From contig JALFJR010000092.1 of the NCBI GenBank assembly GCA_022775005.1, positions 1 to 61,982 on the forward strand: a stretch of DNA of 61,982 bases, read 5' to 3'. This document shows, piece after piece, positions 56,073 through 61,982 of the stretch. Under the pieces are notes generated by a model. The model was not told where the DNA came from. It saw only the letters and a program-made list of their open reading frames with translations, and searched no databases. This DNA comes from Parabacteroides sp. Lineage in GTDB: Bacteria; Bacteroidota; Bacteroidia; Bacteroidales; Tannerellaceae. Position 1 is the first letter of the stretch, and each line of letters begins with the position of its first letter. Made by a program: the position numbers and the translations under genes.

Positions 56073-56110
56073 AACTAAATAAATTAGTTGAGCAACTAAT
56101 CTTTTTAGTT
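56073..56110. promoter_or_regulatory. Candidate BlaI operator: four alternating AACTAA/TTAGTT half sites
   Basis: AACTAA (56073-56078), TTAGTT (56084-56089), AACTAA (56094-56099) and TTAGTT (56105-56110) alternate every 10-11 bp, one helical turn. The central TTAGTTG-AG-CAACTAA (56084-56099) is a 7-bp dyad. The position, 34 bp upstream of the BlaI ATG, suits an autoregulatory operator. Confidence 0.7.
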
Positions 56111-56212
56111 AAATAAAAAGAAAAGGGGAAAGATCGCTTCGTGGCGCTCCTTCGTCAGGCACTGCCCGCCATCGGAAGGCGCTTCCGGGGCTAAACAAAC
56201 CGGCAGACGAGG

Positions 56213-56243
56213 TTGGTTATGCGACGGGTTTGCATTATCTTCG
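56213..56243 (+). promoter_or_regulatory. Promoter of tgt
   Basis: TTGG (56213-56216), 19 nt, TATCTTCG (56236-56243), 27 bp before the tgt ATG. It may also drive the LptF/LptG-type gene downstream. Confidence 0.65.
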
Positions 56244-56270
56244 CGCCATTCTAATTTTTATAGGTAAAAA

Positions 56271-57401
56271 ATGACATTTGAACTACAGCATACCGACTCG
56301 CTCACGAACGCACGGGCGGGGTTGATCACGACCGATCACGGCACCATCGAGACACCGATTTTTATGCCGGTCGGCACGCAGGGCACCGTCAAAGGGGTGC
56401 ATTTCCCGGAATTGGAGGAGGAGATTCAGGCGCAAATCATCCTGGGCAACACCTATCACCTCTATCTGCGCCCCGGAACGACCATCCTCGAACAGGCGGG
56501 CGGCCTGCATCGCTTCAACACCTGGAGTAAACCGATCCTGACCGACAGCGGCGGCTTTCAGGTCTTTTCCCTCTCGGAGAATCGCAAACTGCACGAGGAG
56601 GGCGCCCTGTTCCGCTCGCACATCGACGGATCGAAGCACCTCTTCACGCCGGAGAAGGTGATGGACATCGAGCGCTCGATCGGTGCGGACATCATCATGG
56701 CCTTCGACGAGTGCTGCCCTGGCGACGCGGATTACGACTATGCCAAGCAATCGCTGGGCCTGACGGAGCGCTGGCTCGACCGCTGCTTCGCCCGCTTCAA
56801 CAGCACGGAGCCGAAATATGGCTACCGGCAGAGCCTCTTCCCCATCGTGCAGGGATGCACCTATCCCGACCTGCGGCGACGCGCGGCGGAGAACGTGGCG
56901 AGCAAGGGGGCCGACGGCAACGCCATCGGAGGCTTGGCCGTGGGCGAACCAACGGAGAAGATGTATGAGATGATCGAGGTGGTGAACGAGATCCTGCCGA
57001 AAGACCGCCCCCGCTACCTGATGGGCGTCGGCACGCCGATCAACATCTTAGAGGCGATCGAGCGAGGCGTGGATATGTTCGATTGCATCATGCCGACCCG
57101 TAACGGACGCAACGGGCAGCTCTTCACCCGCTTCGGCACGATCAACATGCGCAACAAGAAGTGGGAGAACGACTTCTCGCCCATCGACCCGGATGGCCAC
57201 TGCGCGGCCGACCTGCGCTACACGAAGGCCTACCTGCACCACCTGATCCACGTGAAGGAGATGCTGGGCTTGCAGATCGCCTCGATCCATAACTTGGCGT
57301 TCTACCTCTGGTTGGTGCGCGAGGCGCGGAAGCACATCCTCGCCGGGGATTTCAGTAGTTGGAAAAGCGGCATGGTGCGCCAGATGGCAAACCGCCTGTA
57401 A
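56271..57401 (+). CDS. tgt: Queuine/preQ1 tRNA-ribosyltransferase
   Basis: A 376-residue TIM-barrel enzyme of normal length. It exchanges guanine-34 of certain tRNAs for preQ1. The substrate loop LTDSGGFQVFSLS, FDECCPGD, GGLAVGEP and nucleophile region FDCIMPTRNGRNG are present. The usual zinc site CxCx2C...H is degenerate: the segment PIDPDGHCAAD keeps only Cys311 of the three Cys, with Gly309 and Asp314 in the other places. His340 of SIHN remains. The permease-like gene starts 21 bp downstream, so the two are likely co-transcribed. Confidence 0.95.
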   Translation: MTFELQHTDSLTNARAGLITTDHGTIETPIFMPVGTQGTVKGVHFPELEEEIQAQIILGNTYHLYLRPGTTILEQAGGLHRFNTWSKPILTDSGGFQVFSLSENRKLHEEGALFRSHIDGSKHLFTPEKVMDIERSIGADIIMAFDECCPGDADYDYAKQSLGLTERWLDRCFARFNSTEPKYGYRQSLFPIVQGCTYPDLRRRAAENVASKGADGNAIGGLAVGEPTEKMYEMIEVVNEILPKDRPRYLMGVGTPINILEAIERGVDMFDCIMPTRNGRNGQLFTRFGTINMRNKKWENDFSPIDPDGHCAADLRYTKAYLHHLIHVKEMLGLQIASIHNLAFYLWLVREARKHILAGDFSSWKSGMVRQMANRL

Positions 57402-57422
57402 CCCAATAAGCGGAAGAAGCAG

Positions 57423-58508
57423 ATGAATTTCAAACTGAAACGGATAGACTGGTATATCATCAAGCAATTCTTGGGGACCTACGTCTTCTCGATTGCCTTG
57501 ATCATCTCGATCTCGGTGGTGTTCGACATCAACGAGAAGATCGACAAGTTTCTGAATCCCGACGTGCCGCTGAAGGCGATCATCGTGGATTATTACTTCA
57601 ATTTCATCCCCTATTACGCCAACCTGTTCAGCCCGCTCTTCACCTTTATCGCCGTGATCTTCTTCACCTCCAAGTTGGCGGATCGGTCGGAGATCATCGC
57701 GATGTTGGCCAGCGGCATGAGCTTCCGGCGGCTGATGCTGCCCTACGGCATCTCGGCGGCGGTGATCGCGATCGTGACCTTCGTGCTCAATGCCTACATC
57801 ATCCCGCCCGCTACAGCGACCCGTATCGACTTTCAAAACAAGTATATCAAGAATAAGAAGGTGGATTACGTGAAGAACGCGCAGTTGGAGATCGAGCCTG
57901 GCGTGATCGCCTACTTCGACAGCTACGACGCCCGCTCGAACATGGGCTATCGCTTCTCGTTGGAGCATTTCGAGGAGAAGAAGCTGGTCTCACGCCTCAC
58001 GGCAAAGTCGATCAAGTATGACTCGCTCTACCAATGGACGGTGATCGACTACATGATCCGCGATTTCGACGGGATGCGGGAGCAGATTCGTAACGGCTCC
58101 CGCATGGACACGACACTGACGATTGTGCCCTCCGACTTCCTGATCTCCGTCAACGACTGTGAGACGATGACCACGCCCGAGCTGAACACCTACATCAACC
58201 GGCAGAAGAAGCGTGGCGTGGGTAATATCCAAACCTTCCAGATCGAGTATCACAAGCGGTTCGCCACGATCATGGCGGCCTTCATCCTGACCTCCATCGG
58301 AGCCTCACTCTCCTCGCGCAAGATCAAGGGCGGCATGGGTATGAATATCGGTATTGGTTTGGCATTAAGTTCCTCCTATATCCTCTTCATGACCATCACC
58401 TCGACCTTCGCCATCAGCGGCTATGTATCGCCGGGCGTGGCGGCTTGGATCCCGAATATTCTCTACACCTTCATCGCCATCTATCTCTACCGAAAAGCGC
58501 CGCGATAA
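57423..58508 (+). CDS. LptF/LptG family permease
   Basis: A 361-residue YjgP/YjgQ-type protein with six membrane helices, three on each side of a periplasmic jellyroll-like domain (about 100-270). Typical features are IDWYIIKQFLGTYVFSI at the start, LPYGISAAVIAI, and the cluster YHKRFATIMAAFILTSIGASLSSRKIKGG before the last helices. LptF and LptG form the inner-membrane part of the lipopolysaccharide exporter with LptB. I cannot tell F from G. The partner is not in the window. Confidence 0.92.
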   Translation: MNFKLKRIDWYIIKQFLGTYVFSIALIISISVVFDINEKIDKFLNPDVPLKAIIVDYYFNFIPYYANLFSPLFTFIAVIFFTSKLADRSEIIAMLASGMSFRRLMLPYGISAAVIAIVTFVLNAYIIPPATATRIDFQNKYIKNKKVDYVKNAQLEIEPGVIAYFDSYDARSNMGYRFSLEHFEEKKLVSRLTAKSIKYDSLYQWTVIDYMIRDFDGMREQIRNGSRMDTTLTIVPSDFLISVNDCETMTTPELNTYINRQKKRGVGNIQTFQIEYHKRFATIMAAFILTSIGASLSSRKIKGGMGMNIGIGLALSSSYILFMTITSTFAISGYVSPGVAAWIPNILYTFIAIYLYRKAPR

Positions 58509-58517
58509 ATGGACCGG

Positions 58518-59192
58518 TTACTGGCCGATGGCCTCCAGCACTAACTTCTCCATGATCTTGTAGCCCTCCAACGTCGGATGCACACCATCCTTGGAGAGAT
58601 TGGACGGTAAGCCGTTGCGCTCATCCTTCATGGCGGAGTGATAATCCACATAGGTCAATCCCTGCTTGTCGGCATAGGCCTTGATCATCTGGTTCAGGCG
58701 GATCACCTTATCCGCAGGCTCCAAGCCACGACGCCACGGGAAATCGTAAGCAGGCAGGACGGAGCAGAAGATCACACGGATGCCATTCACCTTCGCCAAC
58801 TCGGCCATCGAGACCAGATTGCCAAAGACATGCTCCAACGAGATCACGCCGTTGTTATGGGCGATGTCGTTGATTCCGGCCAAGATCACGACCGTCTTCG
58901 GATGCAAATCGATCACATCCTGGCGGAAACGTACCAACATCTCTGAAGTGGTCTGACCGCTGATGCCCCGATCCACGAAATTATGCTGAATAAAAAAGGT
59001 AGAGTCAGCCGGCCACCAGCCATCGGTGATAGAGTTGCCCATAAAGACAACGTTTGCCGGAACCTGCACCTTTTTGTTCGCCTCGGCGTAGCGTCCGAAC
59101 TGTGCCCAATCGCCCTTCTCGGTCTGGGCGGAGAGAGAGGAGACAGCGAGCAACCCGGCGGCCATCATCCCTAAAGTCTTCATCTTTTTCAT
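58518..59192 (-). CDS. Secreted SGNH/GDSL-family hydrolase
   Basis: A 224-residue esterase from ATG 59192, with a signal peptide (MKKMKTLGMMAAG...SLSAQ). The four SGNH blocks are clear: block I FMGNSITDG (Ser nucleophile), block II RGISGQTTSEML, block III ILAGINDIAHN and block V DGVHPTLEGY (Asp and His). Such enzymes deacylate glycans or lipids; sialate O-acetylesterase and platelet-activating-factor acetylhydrolase-like members occur in this branch. Longer in-frame extension crosses the promoter at 59246-59253 and is rejected. Confidence 0.9.
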   Translation of the reverse strand: MKKMKTLGMMAAGLLAVSSLSAQTEKGDWAQFGRYAEANKKVQVPANVVFMGNSITDGWWPADSTFFIQHNFVDRGISGQTTSEMLVRFRQDVIDLHPKTVVILAGINDIAHNNGVISLEHVFGNLVSMAELAKVNGIRVIFCSVLPAYDFPWRRGLEPADKVIRLNQMIKAYADKQGLTYVDYHSAMKDERNGLPSNLSKDGVHPTLEGYKIMEKLVLEAIGQ

Positions 59193-59245
59193 TTGATTCT
59201 GATTAGATTGCAATGATTCGTAAATAAAATTTGATTTCAACCGCA

Positions 59246-59272
59246 CAAAAGTAAATAATATCTCTATATTTG
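59246..59272. promoter_or_regulatory. Back-to-back -7 boxes of two divergent genes
   Basis: TACTTTTG on the minus strand (59253-59246) faces the SGNH hydrolase gene, and TATATTTG on the plus strand (59265-59272) faces the symporter gene. The boxes are 11 bp apart, so the -33 zone of each overlaps the other promoter. Confidence 0.6.
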
Positions 59273-59312
59273 CCGCCCAAGAAAAGAGATAAATCAAAAT
59301 TAGCATAACACC

Positions 59313-60476
59313 ATGTTGAAGAAAATTTTCTCAAACACTATCGTACGACTGCTCTTAGCGGTGATCATTGGTCTTTTAGCAGGTTTGGTTGTCAATGAGC
59401 CATTGCTCAAAGCCATCATGGTCGTGAAGCAACTCTCCGGCCAAGTGATCTTCTTCCTCGTTCCCTTGATTATCTTAGGCTTTGTCGCCCCTTCGATCGC
59501 ACGGCTCAAAAGCAATGCCTCTAAGATGCTGCTTTTTGCCTTCGCCATCGCCTACCTCTCGTCGGTTGGGGCTGCCTCATTTGGTGCGCTGGTCGGCTAT
59601 CAACTGATCCCCTCGCTCCACATCGAGACGGCCACAGAGGGATTGCGGGAGGCACCCGCCATGCTGTTCAACATCGAGATTCCACCGGTGATGAACGTCA
59701 TGTCGGCCTTGGTGCTCTCCATTTTTGTCGGTCTTTCCACGGCCTGGGTACGATCCGAGTTGATGGAGCGACTGTTAGATACCTTCCAGCAAATGATCCT
59801 GCGCCTTGTGGAGCGCATCTTAATGCCCCTCCTTCCGCTCTTTATCGCCGCCAACTTCTGCCTGCTAAGCTATGAGGGGGCACTGACTAAGCAACTGCCT
59901 ATCTTTCTGTCTGTATTGGTAGTAGTCATTCTCTGCCATTACCTTTGGCTCGCGCTCCTGTATGGCCTCGCTTCGCTCTATTCCCGTAAAAACGGTTGGC
60001 AGGTGTTGCGCCATTATGGTCCCGCCTATCTGACGGCATTAGGCACCATGTCTTCCGCCGCCACATTGGGTACGGCCTTGAAATGTGCCGGTCGTAGTCC
60101 GTTGCTGCGCAAGGAGATCATAGATGTCACCGTGCCGCTCTTCGCCAACATCCATCTCTGCGGCTCGATCCTGACGGAGACCTTCTTCGTGCTGACCGTC
60201 TCGCAGGTGCTCTATGGCTGCCTGCCCGATCCCACCACGATCGTCGTCTTCATCACCCTGCTGGGTCTCTTTGCCATTGGCGCACCGGGCGTTCCGGGTG
60301 GCACCGTGCTCGCCTCCCTCGGCTTGATCATTGCCATCTTAGGTTTTGACGAGGCTGGCACCGCCCTGTTGCTCACCATCTTCGCCCTGCAGGACAGTTT
60401 CGGTACCGCCTGCAACGTGACGGGAGATGGTGCCCTCACCCTCATCGTCGATACGTTCGAGGGAAAACAAAAATAA
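59313..60476 (+). CDS. Dicarboxylate/amino acid:cation symporter (DAACS family)
   Basis: A 387-residue transporter of the glutamate/dicarboxylate:sodium symporter fold. Helices 1-6 are followed by the first hairpin region (LGTMSSAATLGTALKCA, the serine-rich motif), helix 7 with NIHLCGSIL, the second hairpin GAPGVPGGTVLAS and helix 8 with DSFGTACNVTGDGALTLIVD. Substrate could be C4-dicarboxylate, glutamate/aspartate or Ser/Thr. It is divergently arranged with the SGNH gene. Confidence 0.9.
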   Translation: MLKKIFSNTIVRLLLAVIIGLLAGLVVNEPLLKAIMVVKQLSGQVIFFLVPLIILGFVAPSIARLKSNASKMLLFAFAIAYLSSVGAASFGALVGYQLIPSLHIETATEGLREAPAMLFNIEIPPVMNVMSALVLSIFVGLSTAWVRSELMERLLDTFQQMILRLVERILMPLLPLFIAANFCLLSYEGALTKQLPIFLSVLVVVILCHYLWLALLYGLASLYSRKNGWQVLRHYGPAYLTALGTMSSAATLGTALKCAGRSPLLRKEIIDVTVPLFANIHLCGSILTETFFVLTVSQVLYGCLPDPTTIVVFITLLGLFAIGAPGVPGGTVLASLGLIIAILGFDEAGTALLLTIFALQDSFGTACNVTGDGALTLIVDTFEGKQK

Positions 60477-60488
60477 CGGACTGATAAC

Positions 60489-60514
60489 GCACGCCTTCAA
60501 AAATGGGGGCGTGC
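60489..60514. terminator. Small hairpin between convergent genes
   Basis: GCACGCC (60489-60495) and GGCGTGC (60508-60514) form a 7-bp stem just before the end of the DUF1846 gene. There is no T-run, so termination is uncertain. Confidence 0.45.
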
Positions 60515-60515
60515 C

Positions 60516-61979
60516 TCACCGCTTCTTCACCGGCTCACAGGAGAGGCCCACTCCTAACTTCTTGAAGATCTTGCGGTCGATGTCGCTCAACATCACGGTA
60601 GTGTGCACCTGGCAACCACGCAGGGCAGGCAGCTGCTGCAACGCACGGGAACAGTTCTCGTCCGTATCGCTCAAGACAGAGAGCGCCACCAATACCTCGT
60701 CCGTGTGCAGGCGCGGGTTCTTACCTCCCAAATAGGAAATCTTGGTTTTCTGGATCGGTTCGATCATGCTCTGCGGGATCAGCTTCACGTCGTGGTCGAT
60801 CCCGGCTAAGTGCTTCATGGCATTGAGCAGAAGCGCCGCTGAGCAACCCATCAAGGGACCTGATTGCGAGGTGATGATCGTACCATCTGCCAACTCGATA
60901 GCTGCGCAGGAATGGCCGCACGCCCGGCTACGCTCCTTAGCCGCTCCAACTACCCGGCGGGTATCTAAAGAAATATTGGCCTGTGAGAAGAGGAGCTTGA
61001 TCTTGCTGATCTCCTCCTGGTTACTCGCACCATCAGCCGCCTTGTTCGTCGCCTCATAGTAACGGCGGATGATCTCCTGCCGGGAGGCCTGGCAACACAC
61101 CTCGTCATCACTGATGCAATACCCGATCATGTTCACACCCATATCCGTGGGCGATTTATAGGGACTCTCGCCATAGATCTGCTCAAACAGTACCTGCAGC
61201 ACGGGGAAGATCTCGATGTCTCGGTTGTAGTTGATCGCCACCTTGCCGTAGGCATCGAAATGGAACGGATCGATCATGTTCACGTCGTTCAGGTCGGCCG
61301 TGGCCGCCTCGTAGGCAATGTTCACCGGATGCTTCAGCGGAAGGTTCCAGACGGGGAAGGTCTCGAACTTGGCATATCCCGCACGCACGCCTCGCTTCAT
61401 CTCGTTGTAGAGCTGCGAAAGGCACACCGCCATCTTTCCGGATCCAGGTCCAGGAGCAGTGACCACCACTAACGGCCGCTCGGTTATGACATAATCATTC
61501 TTGCCAAATCCCTCATCAGAGGCGATCAGCTGCACATTGTGCGGATATTCGTCGATGAGGTAATGCAGATAGGTCTTAACTCCCATGTTCTCCAATCGCT
61601 GCCGATAGGAGACCGCCGAAGGCTGGCCATTGAAATGCGTGATCACAACTGACCCCACGAAAAAGCCTCGCTCCTGGAACTCTGAACGAAGACGCAGCAC
61701 ATCCTCGTCATAGGTGATACCCAGATCGGCACGCACCTTGTTCCGCTCGATGTCCTCCGCACTGATCACGATCACGATCTCCAGCCTATCCGCCAACTTC
61801 GAAAGCATACGAAGCTTGGAATCAGGCTCAAATCCCGGCAACACACGGCAGGCATGATGATCATCAAAAAGCTTTCCGCCCAGCTCTAAATAGAGTTTCC
61901 CATCGAATTGGGCAATCCGTTCACTAATATGCGCAGACTGAATGCTGCAATATTTCTCGTTGTCAAATCCTTTTTTCAT
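60516..61979 (-). CDS. DUF1846 family protein
   Basis: A 487-residue cytoplasmic protein starting 4 bp from the window edge (ATG at 61979-61977), so the coding region is complete but its promoter is not seen. It matches the DUF1846 pattern: MKKGFDNEKYCSIQSAHI, IVISAEDIERNKVRADLGITYD, a P-loop-like VVTAPGPGSGKMAVCLSQLYN and EVLVALSVLSDTDENC. Structures in the family show an ATP-binding Rossmann-type core, but the reaction is not established as far as I know. Confidence 0.9.
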   Translation of the reverse strand: MKKGFDNEKYCSIQSAHISERIAQFDGKLYLELGGKLFDDHHACRVLPGFEPDSKLRMLSKLADRLEIVIVISAEDIERNKVRADLGITYDEDVLRLRSEFQERGFFVGSVVITHFNGQPSAVSYRQRLENMGVKTYLHYLIDEYPHNVQLIASDEGFGKNDYVITERPLVVVTAPGPGSGKMAVCLSQLYNEMKRGVRAGYAKFETFPVWNLPLKHPVNIAYEAATADLNDVNMIDPFHFDAYGKVAINYNRDIEIFPVLQVLFEQIYGESPYKSPTDMGVNMIGYCISDDEVCCQASRQEIIRRYYEATNKAADGASNQEEISKIKLLFSQANISLDTRRVVGAAKERSRACGHSCAAIELADGTIITSQSGPLMGCSAALLLNAMKHLAGIDHDVKLIPQSMIEPIQKTKISYLGGKNPRLHTDEVLVALSVLSDTDENCSRALQQLPALRGCQVHTTVMLSDIDRKIFKKLGVGLSCEPVKKR

Positions 61980-61982
61980 CTG

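Noticed and set aside
57048-57968. 306-codon minus-strand ORF
   Set aside because: Antisense to tgt and the LptF/G gene, with His/Asp-rich low-quality sequence and no promoter.
59193-59306. N-terminal extension of the SGNH hydrolase
   Set aside because: It would bury the signal peptide at residue 39 and crosses the -7 box at 59246-59253.

Overview
The window looks like chromosomal DNA of a Bacteroidales bacterium, most likely Tannerellaceae (Parabacteroides or a relative). Reasons: many genes are preceded by the Bacteroidota promoter pattern (TTTG-like -33 box, about 20 nt, TAnnTTTG -7 box); there is a cargo protein of the type IX secretion system; several families are largely Bacteroidota-specific (DUF6261, DUF6913, PCMD); glycan-foraging genes are abundant. 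I found no rRNA, tRNA, transposase, phage gene or CRISPR array.

Layout. 0-6 kb: a 43-bp tandem repeat, a DUF6261 protein, and a three-gene drug efflux operon (TolC, HlyD, MFS) behind a structured leader with a 10-codon upstream ORF. Near-identical terminators flank the efflux operon, and a truncated acyltransferase lies beyond it. 6.6-13 kb: alpha-L-fucosidase, thioredoxin-like lipoprotein, an esterase-GH30 fusion and a GH20 hexosaminidase. 13-16.6 kb: two-component system, then dapA. 16.6-26.6 kb: a tightly packed minus-strand run cysQ, SLC13 permease, cysC, cysD, cysN, sulfotransferase, PCMD protein, ligA, DUF6913. It makes PAPS, uses it for sulfonation and removes PAP, with no PAPS or sulfite reductase alongside. 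26.7-30.2 kb: lactonase, TonB receptor, and a NikR-like regulator lacking three of the four nickel ligands. 30.5-37.3 kb: mscL, nhaA, IMPACT protein, uvrA, lytic transglycosylase. 37.2-41.9 kb: GDP-L-fucose synthesis (gmd, fcl, manC) with a T9SS-sorted PKD protein. 42-51 kb: a degenerate histidine kinase, a BspA-like fragment between 31-bp inverted repeats, then a sialic-acid operon (lyase, epimerase, MFS transporter) ending in a GH20 hexosaminidase fused to a NanM-type mutarotase. 51-62 kb: DUF1703 ATPase/nuclease, second DUF6261 protein, BlaI/BlaR1-TonB pair, tgt, LptF/G permease, SGNH hydrolase, dicarboxylate symporter, DUF1846 protein.

The strongest signal not explained by genes is a set of short tandem repeat arrays in intergenic gaps. 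They differ in sequence, but their periods cluster at 22-23 bp or about twice that (41-43 bp). One 22-bp family occurs twice, 35 kb apart, with the same architecture: five direct copies starting 8-10 bp after a stop codon, capped by an inverted half copy. Other items of note are the two glycosidase fusions, the efflux leader peptide, the metal-site losses in NikR and Tgt, the pseudo-histidine kinase and the possible invertible segment around the BspA-like fragment.
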